From Prolixibacteraceae bacterium (GTDB taxonomy: Bacteria; Bacteroidota; Bacteroidia; Bacteroidales; Prolixibacteraceae): a DNA stretch of 5,981 nucleotides. The DNA is taken from NCBI GenBank assembly GCA_016931875.1, contig JAFGDX010000116.1, forward strand, positions 1 to 5,981, read 5' to 3'. Within the stretch, counting starts at the first letter, position 1, and each line of letters begins with the position of its first letter. Below are positions 1 to 5,587 of this stretch, piece after piece. The translations under genes were made by a program, and so were the position numbers. The notes under the pieces were generated by a model. The model worked only from the letters and a program-made list of their open reading frames with translations, did no database searches and had not been told where the DNA came from.

Positions 1-780
1 CGGTTCAATTACCAGAAAAAACACTACTGGGACAATTTTGATTATACCGACGAACGTTTATTGTACACCCCGCTTTACAAACCAAAACTGGAGGATTGGT
101 TTACAAAAGTACTGTATCAGAACTACGACTCGGTGAAAGCCCCGGTTATTGAATTTATTGAAAAAACACGCCCGCACCCCCGCATTTTTCAGTTTGTGGC
201 TTCGTGGTTTTTAAACAACAGCATCAACAGCAATATTATGGGAATGGATGCCCTGTTTGTTGATTTGGCAAAAAAATACTACCTCTCGGGAAGCGCCTTC
301 TGGGCAAAAGAGGAAACCCTCGCAAAAATAAAGGAGAATGTAATGTTTGCTGAAAATAATCTGATTGGAATGACGGCTCCCGACCTCACTCTTGAAAGTG
401 TGGATGGCGACTTTTACAATTTGCATGAAATTGGTGCCAAATACACGATTCTTGTTATTTACGAGCCCAACTGTTCGCACTGTAAAGTTTTTGTTCCGGA
501 ATTACATGAAAAAATTTATATGCCATACCGCGACCACGGACTGGAAGTTTACGCCATTTACTCGATGGACAATAAAGAAGAATGGACAGAATTTTTAACC
601 AAACACAATTTATATGACTGGATAAATGTTTGGGATGAACACCATGTTTCGCGCTTTAAAATTTTATATGATGCGCGTAAAACTCCGGGTGTTTACCTGC
701 TGGATAAAGACAAAAAGATTGTTGCCAAAAAAATGACGATAGAACAGTTGGATATGTTTATGAAAAAGAACCTGAATTAA
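1..780 (+). CDS. Thioredoxin-fold (TlpA/redoxin) protein with DUF5106-like N-terminal part, 5' end cut
   Basis: The frame is open from base 1, so the gene starts upstream; the TTG at 61 is internal. The window shows 259 codons. Visible residues 1-115 are helical, rich in aromatic and charged residues, and begin with a HYWDNFDYTDERLL segment typical of the DUF5106 region found before redoxin domains in Bacteroidota. Residues about 120-255 are a TlpA/AhpC-TSA-like thioredoxin domain: entry motif GMTAPDLTL, strand YTILVIYEPNC, active-site CSHC (residues 158-161, bases 472-483), and the cis-proline region KTPGVYLLD (Pro about 229). Family members are usually exported or membrane-anchored and act as disulfide oxidoreductases in the periplasm; the targeting signal would lie off the window. 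The CxxC pair is intact, so the protein is probably redox-active, but the substrate is unknown. The stop codon overlaps that of the converging SulP gene. The fold is sure; the DUF5106 assignment is from memory of the motif. Confidence 0.9.
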   Translation, partial: RFNYQKKHYWDNFDYTDERLLYTPLYKPKLEDWFTKVLYQNYDSVKAPVIEFIEKTRPHPRIFQFVASWFLNNSINSNIMGMDALFVDLAKKYYLSGSAFWAKEETLAKIKENVMFAENNLIGMTAPDLTLESVDGDFYNLHEIGAKYTILVIYEPNCSHCKVFVPELHEKIYMPYRDHGLEVYAIYSMDNKEEWTEFLTKHNLYDWINVWDEHHVSRFKILYDARKTPGVYLLDKDKKIVAKKMTIEQLDMFMKKNLN

Positions 781-2423
781 ACCCTGTCGTTCTCCAAGAT
801 TGTTTTGGCCCCTTCAGCTGCTTTATCAAAACTGTCAAAAATATTGCCCTCGCCAACCAAACGGTCGATTCCGGCTTTTTTGATGTCGGCACAAACCACA
901 TCGTTAACACCCGATAAAACCACTTTTATTTCCGAATCGATCAAAATCCTCAGCGCATCCTTCAAATTATTCAGCCCGGTTGCATCAACAAACGGCACAT
1001 GCCTCATGCGGATTATAAGCACTTTGGCTTTTAACCCGGTGGCTTTTAACACTTCGCAGTACTGTTTTGCCGATGCAAAAAACAAAGGGCCGCTAATTTC
1101 ATAAATCCCGATTTCTTTGGGCAAATGCGAATAATCTTCAATAATATCCGAATCCACAACGGTCGGAATGGTTTTTCCCATATCAGCCATCCGTTTCATA
1201 AACAGCAACGCCGAGAGAACCACGCCCACTTCAATGGCAACGGTTAAATCAACCAGCACCGTTAAAAAGAAGGTACTGAGCAACACCATCACATCAAAAA
1301 CCGAACTTTTTAAAATGGATCGAAAAGTACGCCATTCGCTCATGTTGTAAGCCACCACAATTAAAATACCTGCCAGGCACGACATGGGTATCAACTTCAC
1401 CCAGCGCCCTAAAAACAGCATGATTAACAGCAGTACCACGGCATGCGTAATTCCGGCAACCGGCGTCCTCCCCCCGTTTTTAATATTTGTTGCTGTGCGG
1501 GCAATAGCACCTGTAGCAGGAATTCCTCCAAAAAACGGGGTAACAATATTGGCAATTCCCTGCCCAATCAATTCGGTGTTTGAACGGTGCCGGCCGCCAA
1601 TCATCCCGTCGGCAACAACCGCCGAAAGCAAAGATTCAATAGCACCAAGCAACGCAATGGTAATGGCCGGCTGAAAATAATTGCCAATTGTAGAAAACTC
1701 AATTTTAGGAAAATAAAGCTGAACAGAATTGGGAATTTCACCAAAAAATGACTCGATGGTGGTTACCGGAAGTTGAAACACCTGAACCACCGCTGTTCCC
1801 AACAAAATAGCCACCAGTGAGCCAGGTATTTTCCGGATGTATTTTTTTGAAAAAATAACCACAAGAATAGTGACCACTGTAATACCAAGCGAATAAAAAT
1901 TCACGGTATTCAAAGAAGCAAAATAAATTTTCCACTTTGCCATAAATCCTGCGGGGACATTTTCAATTTCCAGGCCAAGTGCATCTTTAATCTGGGTTGA
2001 AAATATAACCAGTGCAATACCGGTAGTAAAACCAACAATCAGGGGTTGAGGAAAATATTTCAAAAGTGTTCCGAGTTTTAACAGCCCGAAAACAATTAAA
2101 AAAATACCTGCCAAAATAGTGGAGATCAACAAGCCGTCAAATCCGTATTGCGAAAGAATCCCAAAAACAATTACAATAAAGGCCCCGGTTGGTCCGCCAA
2201 TCTGTACACGGCTTCCTCCCAGCACCGAAATGATAAACCCCGCTACAACGGCAGTAATAACCCCCTTTTCAGGCGAAACGCCCGATGCAACAGCAAACGC
2301 AATGGCCAGCGGAAGGGCAACTACCCCAACTACCGTCCCGGCCAAAACATCGGTTGTAAACTGTTTTTGGGAATACCCTTCTTTTAACAAGGTAAAAAAC
2401 TTGGGCTTAAATATACTTTCCAC
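777..2423 (-). CDS. SulP-family anion transporter with C-terminal STAS domain
   Basis: Inner-membrane SLC26/SulP carrier; relatives move sulfate, bicarbonate or C4-dicarboxylates (BicA, DauA). From the GTG at 2423 the protein has 548 residues, a normal length. Visible SulP signatures are ALPLAIAFAVASGVSPEKG (about 36-54), GGSRVQIGGPTGAF (69-82), AIESLLSAVVADGMIGGRHR (about 261-280) and GGIPATGAIARTATN (299-313), among a dozen or so hydrophobic segments. A STAS domain fills about 436-541, with the VPFVDATGL loop near 476-484. The substrate cannot be read from the sequence. An in-frame GTG at 2480 would add 19 residues, but it lies upstream of a TAnnTTTG -7 candidate at 2448-2455, and homologues begin close to the FKPKFFTLLK segment, so 2423 is preferred. 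No Shine-Dalgarno is seen, as is usual in this phylum. It converges on the thioredoxin-fold gene with a 4-base overlap and lies on the same strand as the two-component genes to its right. Confidence 0.95.
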   Translation of the reverse strand: MESIFKPKFFTLLKEGYSQKQFTTDVLAGTVVGVVALPLAIAFAVASGVSPEKGVITAVVAGFIISVLGGSRVQIGGPTGAFIVIVFGILSQYGFDGLLISTILAGIFLIVFGLLKLGTLLKYFPQPLIVGFTTGIALVIFSTQIKDALGLEIENVPAGFMAKWKIYFASLNTVNFYSLGITVVTILVVIFSKKYIRKIPGSLVAILLGTAVVQVFQLPVTTIESFFGEIPNSVQLYFPKIEFSTIGNYFQPAITIALLGAIESLLSAVVADGMIGGRHRSNTELIGQGIANIVTPFFGGIPATGAIARTATNIKNGGRTPVAGITHAVVLLLIMLFLGRWVKLIPMSCLAGILIVVAYNMSEWRTFRSILKSSVFDVMVLLSTFFLTVLVDLTVAIEVGVVLSALLFMKRMADMGKTIPTVVDSDIIEDYSHLPKEIGIYEISGPLFFASAKQYCEVLKATGLKAKVLIIRMRHVPFVDATGLNNLKDALRILIDSEIKVVLSGVNDVVCADIKKAGIDRLVGEGNIFDSFDKAAEGAKTILENDRV

Positions 2424-2447
2424 TTTAAATATGGTTAAAATGAGGTG

Positions 2448-2455
2448 CAAAAGTA
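2448..2455 (-). promoter_or_regulatory. Candidate -7 box for the SulP gene
   Basis: The minus strand reads TACTTTTG, an exact match to the Bacteroidota -7 consensus TAnnTTTG. Transcription would start about 7 bases downstream, near 2441, giving a leader of roughly 18 bases before the GTG at 2423. No good TTTG -33 element is seen at the usual distance. Its main value is in deciding the start codon, since the alternative GTG at 2480 would be upstream of the transcript. Confidence 0.45.
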
Positions 2456-2559
2456 ATGGCAAATGAATACCGTTATTCACTGAATGTTCAAAATGTATCT
2501 ATTCTTATGCAAATCTTAAGTCAGCGGTTCAGATTGTCTTGCCGGTAACCTCAAAACCA

Positions 2560-2595
2560 TTACCCAATGTGTTAAATTTTAATACCTTTGGGTAA
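2560..2595. repeat. 8-base inverted repeat around a candidate promoter
   Basis: TTACCCAA at 2560-2567 and TTGGGTAA at 2588-2595 are exact reverse complements separated by 20 bases. The right arm overlaps the TACCTTTG -7 candidate. It could be an operator or simply chance; an 8-base match at free spacing is not rare in AT-rich DNA. Confidence 0.3.
2583..2590 (+). promoter_or_regulatory. Candidate -7 box for rightward transcription toward the NTF2-like gene
   Basis: TACCTTTG matches TAnnTTTG exactly. The start of transcription would be near 2597. That is about 15 bases before a short ORF at 2612 and about 150 bases before the preferred NTF2-like start at 2745, so the gene would have a long structured leader. 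No clear -33 TTTG is present. A weaker alternative, TAAAATTG at 2711-2718 (one mismatch), would give a short leader instead. Confidence 0.4.
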
Positions 2596-2629
2596 ATACT
2601 GATAAATAAAAATGCAGATATATTTACGC

Positions 2630-2661
2630 AAAAAAAATAAACCCGCCGGAATACCGGGTTT
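2630..2661 (-). terminator. Candidate intrinsic terminator, minus strand
   Basis: AAACCCG (2639-2645) pairs perfectly with CGGGTTT (2655-2661) around a 9-base loop. Read on the minus strand the stem is followed by ATTTTTTTT (2638-2630), a classic hairpin plus T-run. On the plus strand only four T follow, so the leftward direction is favoured. The closest leftward genes upstream are the LytTR regulator and kinase, whose transcript would have to cross the NTF2-like gene antisense to reach this point. It also lies between them and the SulP promoter and would insulate the transporter. Confidence 0.5.
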
Positions 2662-2671
2662 TCGCCCCGGT
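2653..2671. repeat. GC-rich hairpin competing with the terminator stem
   Basis: ACCGGG (2653-2658) is the reverse complement of CCCGGT (2666-2671), with a 7-base loop. Bases 2655-2658 are also part of the terminator-like stem, so the two helices cannot form at once. On the minus strand this one is transcribed first and would act as an anti-terminator; whether it does is inference. Confidence 0.4.
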
Positions 2672-2672
2672 C

Positions 2673-2695
2673 AACATTTTTCAAAAAAAAATGTT
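2673..2695. repeat. 9-base AT-rich inverted repeat
   Basis: AACATTTTT (2673-2681) and AAAAATGTT (2687-2695) are perfect complements around a 5-base loop. The upstream in-frame ATG of the NTF2-like gene (2691) lies within the right arm, which argues against its use as the start. The stem is AT-rich and only modestly stable. Confidence 0.4.
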
Positions 2696-2744
2696 TAGTA
2701 ACCTGGTAAATAAAATTGAAATTAAATACCAAAATGTCATCATT

Positions 2745-3218
2745 ATGATACCTATTATCACTCGCGAAGAAATAGAAGAAATTCAACAAAACTGGGGAAA
2801 AGGCCTTGTTCATATTGGGAATCAGTACCTGCAAAAAAATGATTACAAAAGCGCTGCTGCCAAACATGTTGATCTGTTTTACGGCTACCGCAAGGAAACC
2901 GTGTTATTTAAACCAACGCTGGCCAACAACAGGCAGTTCCGGAAAACCTTCGAAAGTGCCCTTTCCTATTTTATTGGAGGCAATCCCGAATTTCCAAACG
3001 ATACGGGGTTTGCGCTAAAACCATGGAAATCCGTCAGGTTTGAAAATTCAGGATTTATTTTAAAGGAACAGTACGCCATTGCCATGGGAAACTATTTTTT
3101 TACTGATTATGAAGGGAATGAAACCAAGGTTGAATTTACATTTGGCTTTTACCGCGATGAAAACGGGATGCTAAAAATAAACCTGCACCATTCGTCGTTG
3201 CCTTACAATCCGGAGTAA
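2745..3218 (+). CDS. Small NTF2-like protein, similar to the CaMKII association-domain family, function unknown
   Basis: From the ATG at 2745 the protein has 157 residues. It reads as a compact alpha+beta NTF2-like fold: N-terminal helix ITREEIEEIQQNWGKGLVHIG (about 5-25), a DYKSAAAKHVDLFYGY helix (33-48), VLFKPT, SYFIGG, GFALKPWKSVRFE, AMGNYFF, and a C-terminal strand ending LHHSSLPY (147-154). The last motif recalls the histidine-containing end of the CaMKII association domain and is strongly conserved in bacterial relatives I remember. There is no signal peptide or membrane segment, so it is probably cytoplasmic. Relatives are sometimes labelled phosphoribosyl-AMP cyclohydrolase; that is doubtful here because the protein has no cysteine at all and so lacks HisI-type zinc ligands. 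An in-frame ATG at 2691 would add 18 residues, but family members start near the ITREE helix. NTF2-like pockets bind small molecules or form oligomers; neither ligand nor reaction can be named. It converges on the LytTR regulator 3 bases away. Confidence 0.85.
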   Translation: MIPIITREEIEEIQQNWGKGLVHIGNQYLQKNDYKSAAAKHVDLFYGYRKETVLFKPTLANNRQFRKTFESALSYFIGGNPEFPNDTGFALKPWKSVRFENSGFILKEQYAIAMGNYFFTDYEGNETKVEFTFGFYRDENGMLKINLHHSSLPYNPE

Positions 3219-3221
3219 CGT

Positions 3222-3938
3222 TCAAACCTGTTCGAGTTTTTCCAGTACTCCTTTTTTGTAACTGCGGCTGATCGGAATTTGTTTTTTGCCGATTTCAACA
3301 AATTCGCAGGTAAACGAATCGATGGCTTTTACAGCCACAATAAACGAACGGTGAACACGAAGAAAATCGTTTTGCGGAAGCCGCGTCTCAATATTTGCAA
3401 TGGTTTCGCGCGTAATTACTGTTTTTCCGGTTAAATGAATCCTGATGTAATCGCTTAAACTTTCGATAAACAAAATTTCAGAAAACGAAATTTTAATCAT
3501 TTTCCTGTCGGAACGCACAAAAAAATAATCGCTTTTTTCCTCTTCAAATTGGAATGGTTCGTTGTATCTGACAACTGAGTTGTCGTTCAGGTATTTGTTT
3601 AAAGCCTGCAACAAACGTTCAAACGAAATGGGTTTTAATAAATAATCAACCGCCTGCAAATCAAAACCATCCACAGCATATTCGCGGTAAGCCGTTGTAA
3701 AAATCACCTTGCTGTTTTTGTTGATGGATTTGGCAAACGACAGTCCCGAAATTTTGGGCATGTTAATGTCAAGAAAAATTAAATCGGCATTTTGCGTGCT
3801 GATTATCTGAAAAGCCTCCAGTGCATTTTTGCAACTTCCAATAATTTCTATCTTTTCAATTTTGGAAAGATGGTTTTCCAGAATTTCGCGGGCAACCGGT
3901 TCGTCGTCCACAATAATGCATTGAATCTTTTTACTCAT
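3222..3938 (-). CDS. LytTR-family response regulator
   Basis: A 238-residue cytoplasmic regulator, normal length for the AgrA/LytR-type family. Residues 5-117 are a receiver domain: acidic pair D11-D12, phospho-acceptor D57 in FLDINMP, switch T81-T82 in FTTAY, and K102 in LLKP. Residues about 137-236 are a LytTR DNA-binding domain, with YFFVRSDRKMIKI, IESLSDYIRIHL, TRETIANIETRLP and FLRVHRSFIVAV. All catalytic residues are present, so phosphorylation by the adjacent kinase is expected, followed by binding to direct-repeat promoter sites. Its ATG overlaps the kinase stop by 8 bases (minus-strand ATGAGTAA), which points to translational coupling and one transcript. The stop lies 3 bases from the end of the NTF2-like gene, leaving no room for a terminator. 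Target genes are not known; the divergent operon at 5216 and the kinase's own promoter are the natural first candidates. Confidence 0.97.
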   Translation of the reverse strand: MSKKIQCIIVDDEPVAREILENHLSKIEKIEIIGSCKNALEAFQIISTQNADLIFLDINMPKISGLSFAKSINKNSKVIFTTAYREYAVDGFDLQAVDYLLKPISFERLLQALNKYLNDNSVVRYNEPFQFEEEKSDYFFVRSDRKMIKISFSEILFIESLSDYIRIHLTGKTVITRETIANIETRLPQNDFLRVHRSFIVAVKAIDSFTCEFVEIGKKQIPISRSYKKGVLEKLEQV

Positions 3939-5004
3939 TTTTACTGTCGTTTAGGTTAAAAACCGATAATCCGGCAACAAACCATTTTCCCTCTTTCTGA
4001 ATGGTAAGGTTGTAATTTCCTTTGTAATTCAAATCAAGTCTTTTTTGAATATTTTCGAGGCCAATTCCGCTGTTTCTGTTCTCTTTTTCATTTTCGTCTA
4101 CAAAAGTATTTCGCACGATGAAGGTAAGATTATCATTTTTTACGGCAACTTTTATTTCAATATGCAAAAATCCCTCCACCAGGTTTCCATGTTTAAATGC
4201 ATTTTCAACAAAAGGAATCAGCAGCATAGGTGCAATCTGAATTTTATCGTCGATTTCATCCGAAACAAAAATTACTTTCAGCGTATCTTTAAACCGTATT
4301 TTTTCAAGCTCAGCATATTCCCTGATGTGCAAAACCTCTTCTTTTAAACTCACCCGCGGCTTGTTTACCTGGTACAGAATATAATCGAGAAGGTTCGAAA
4401 GTTTCAGAATAATTTCGGGTGTTTGAACAGATTGTTTCAATGCAAATCCGTAGATCGTATTCAGTGTGTTAAACAAAAAATGCGGATGAATTTGCATCTT
4501 CAGGTAATGTAGCTCCTGTTCTTTCAGTTGCAACTGTGTTTCCAGAATTTTATTCTGAAGTTCCCTGTTTTTCGAAAGGGTTTTGAAATTGTGGTTTAGC
4601 AAAGAGATAAAGCTTACCATCCCCGAAACAAGAAAAACAAGAATCAAAATAAAAAAGAAGTTTTTACTCATGGGCGGCATCACCGAAATGTTAAAACTGA
4701 GCAAAAAAATGAGACATCCGTAAATTACCAGCACAATAATATACGATGAAAACACGAGCGTGTAAAAACTGTACAAGGCAAACAACACATATTTTTTGGT
4801 GAGCAGATATCTGGGTATCAGAAAATAAACCAGGAAATAAGTCACCATCATGGTAACCGGAAGCAGGCAGCTCGAAAACCAGGTAATATACACCGTGTCG
4901 TCGGAATTGTAACTAAAAAAGTAGTAAAAGAAAAACCACACGCCAATCCAGAAAAGGAGATGGTAAAGGATGGCTTTTGGTTTTATTCTTTTGAACAGGT
5001 TCAT
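3931..5004 (-). CDS. LytS/YehU-type sensor histidine kinase
   Basis: A 357-residue membrane kinase. Four hydrophobic segments (about 12-30, 42-63, 73-103, 116-136) form the N-terminal half, with little extracytoplasmic sequence and no separate ligand-binding domain. A coiled-coil-like helix (about 140-170) leads into the His_kinase motif QIHPHFLFNTLN, with H173 as the likely phosphorylated residue, and then a HATPase_c domain with N-box PFVENAFKHG (N268) and G-box SGIGLENIQKRL (312-323). This order defines the LytS-like class common in Bacteroidota. The stimulus may be sensed in or near the membrane; it cannot be named. ATG at 5004 is the natural start, with hydrophobic segment 1 beginning soon after a basic MNLFKRIKPK tail. 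It is the first gene of the leftward kinase-regulator operon. No perfect TAnnTTTG is seen upstream; TATTTTCA at 5018-5025 and TAATATTG at 5009-5016 are imperfect. Confidence 0.96.
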   Translation of the reverse strand: MNLFKRIKPKAILYHLLFWIGVWFFFYYFFSYNSDDTVYITWFSSCLLPVTMMVTYFLVYFLIPRYLLTKKYVLFALYSFYTLVFSSYIIVLVIYGCLIFLLSFNISVMPPMSKNFFFILILVFLVSGMVSFISLLNHNFKTLSKNRELQNKILETQLQLKEQELHYLKMQIHPHFLFNTLNTIYGFALKQSVQTPEIILKLSNLLDYILYQVNKPRVSLKEEVLHIREYAELEKIRFKDTLKVIFVSDEIDDKIQIAPMLLIPFVENAFKHGNLVEGFLHIEIKVAVKNDNLTFIVRNTFVDENEKENRNSGIGLENIQKRLDLNYKGNYNLTIQKEGKWFVAGLSVFNLNDSKNE

Positions 5005-5090
5005 AAAACAATATTAGTGAAAATAGGTGTATTCACATCTGTTTATCGACGAATTACGGATTTAAGAGGCCATGCTGCGGAATAAAATAC

Positions 5091-5103
5091 CAAAATCATT
5101 TTG
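5091..5103. repeat. 13-base palindrome in the divergent spacer
   Basis: CAAAAT-C-ATTTTG is a perfect inverted repeat with a single central base, lying between the divergent kinase and ExbB-like genes. It could be a small operator. AT-rich palindromes of this size arise by chance, so this is a weak call. Confidence 0.25.
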
Positions 5104-5159
5104 TAACTTTAAAAAGGTTAAAAACCATGTTAGTTGATTCATCTGTCGCAAATAAAAAA

Positions 5160-5189
5160 AACCAAATCGTTTGCATTTTACATTTGGTT
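5160..5189. repeat. 8-base inverted repeat overlapping the ExbB-like gene promoter
   Basis: AACCAAAT (5160-5167) and ATTTGGTT (5182-5189) are exact complements separated by 14 bases. The right arm covers most of the TACATTTG -7 candidate, a placement that suits a repressor site. On the minus strand the repeat is followed by a run of T (5160-5153), so a weak leftward terminator is a second reading, though the stem has only two G-C pairs. Confidence 0.4.
5179..5186 (+). promoter_or_regulatory. Candidate -7 box for the ExbB-like/secreted protein operon
   Basis: TACATTTG matches TAnnTTTG exactly and would start transcription near 5193, about 22 bases before the ATG at 5216, a typical leader length in Bacteroidota. 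A -33 TTTG at the expected distance is not apparent. Confidence 0.5.
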
Positions 5190-5215
5190 CAGAATGAATT
5201 AAAAAATCAATTATC

Positions 5216-5587
5216 ATGAAATCACTCATTGGAAAATTTATTGACGGAGGCCCTGTTTTTACGGTGGTCATTTTTATCTGCCTGATTTTGGTGCTTGCAC
5301 TTTTTGCTGCTGCTTTTATGAATAAAGCCAACCAGGAAAAATTTAAGTTGCTGATGAAACACATTGGCTGGTTTGCAGTGGCCTGGGGATTTATGGGGCG
5401 CACTTTTGGGTTAATAAATGCTTTTGACGCGGTGGCTGCACATGGAGAACTCACTCCCAGCCTTTTGGCCGATGGATTAAAAATGGCGCTGGTCGATCCG
5501 CTGTTTGGAATTTTTGTGTTTATTGTTGCCCGGCTGGGAATAATAATTTTAGTTGCCACGAAAAAAACTATCAACACGCCGGTATGA
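5216..5587 (+). CDS. Short MotA/TolQ/ExbB proton-channel-like membrane protein
   Basis: A 123-residue inner-membrane protein with three hydrophobic segments: about 13-35, 49-69 and 90-114. The opening GGPVFTVVIFICLILVLAL, the GRTFGLINAFDAVAAHGE stretch after segment two, and the LLADGLKMALVDPLFGIFVF region before segment three resemble the ExbB/TolQ/MotA core, in which two helices line a proton path that energises an outer-membrane or periplasmic partner. It is shorter than true ExbB or TolQ (over 200 residues) and lacks the large cytoplasmic domain, though short versions of this family occur in Bacteroidota. No ExbD/TolR gene is next to it inside the window. Conserved acidic residue D94 sits at the edge of the third segment; whether it carries protons is unknown. 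The ATG at 5216 follows a -7 box by a suitable distance. The stop overlaps the next start as ATGA, which implies coupled translation with the secreted protein. Confidence 0.8.
   Translation: MKSLIGKFIDGGPVFTVVIFICLILVLALFAAAFMNKANQEKFKLLMKHIGWFAVAWGFMGRTFGLINAFDAVAAHGELTPSLLADGLKMALVDPLFGIFVFIVARLGIIILVATKKTINTPV

Larger units (their letters stand above)
2424..2744. other. Structured intergenic region between divergent SulP and NTF2-like genes
   Basis: This 321-base spacer holds a -7 box for each direction (2448-2455 minus, 2583-2590 plus), an 8-base inverted repeat overlapping the rightward one, an AT-rich tract, a possible 28-codon ORF (2612-2698), and three hairpin-forming segments between 2639 and 2695. 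The GC-rich patch at 2641-2672 stands out sharply from the AT-rich flanks. I see no tRNA, known riboswitch or mobile-element end. No gene of normal size fits in it on either strand. Confidence 0.7.

Noticed and set aside
61..780. TTG at 61 as the start of the thioredoxin-fold gene
   Set aside because: The frame is open to base 1 and the upstream residues continue a conserved-looking DUF5106-type segment; the gene is cut by the window edge.
2119..2466. Plus-strand open frames of 79 and 115 codons inside the SulP gene
   Set aside because: They are antisense or frame shadows of a well-conserved transporter and have low-complexity Pro/Thr/Ala or Asn/Arg products.
2639..2695. Known riboswitch or small structured RNA
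   Set aside because: The hairpins are short and match no conserved riboswitch core that I recognise.
2691..2744. ATG at 2691 as the start of the NTF2-like protein
   Set aside because: The extra 18 residues do not look like the family or like a signal peptide, and the codon lies in the arm of a perfect 9-base inverted repeat. It is not fully excluded.
2529..2867. A 112-codon minus-strand frame across the structured spacer and the start of the NTF2-like gene
   Set aside because: Its composition follows the AT-rich spacer and the complement of a real gene; no domain or credible translation start supports it.
5120..5145. LytTR binding site near GTTAGTTGATT
   Set aside because: One half-site is close to the LytTR consensus but there is no second copy at the expected spacing of a direct repeat.
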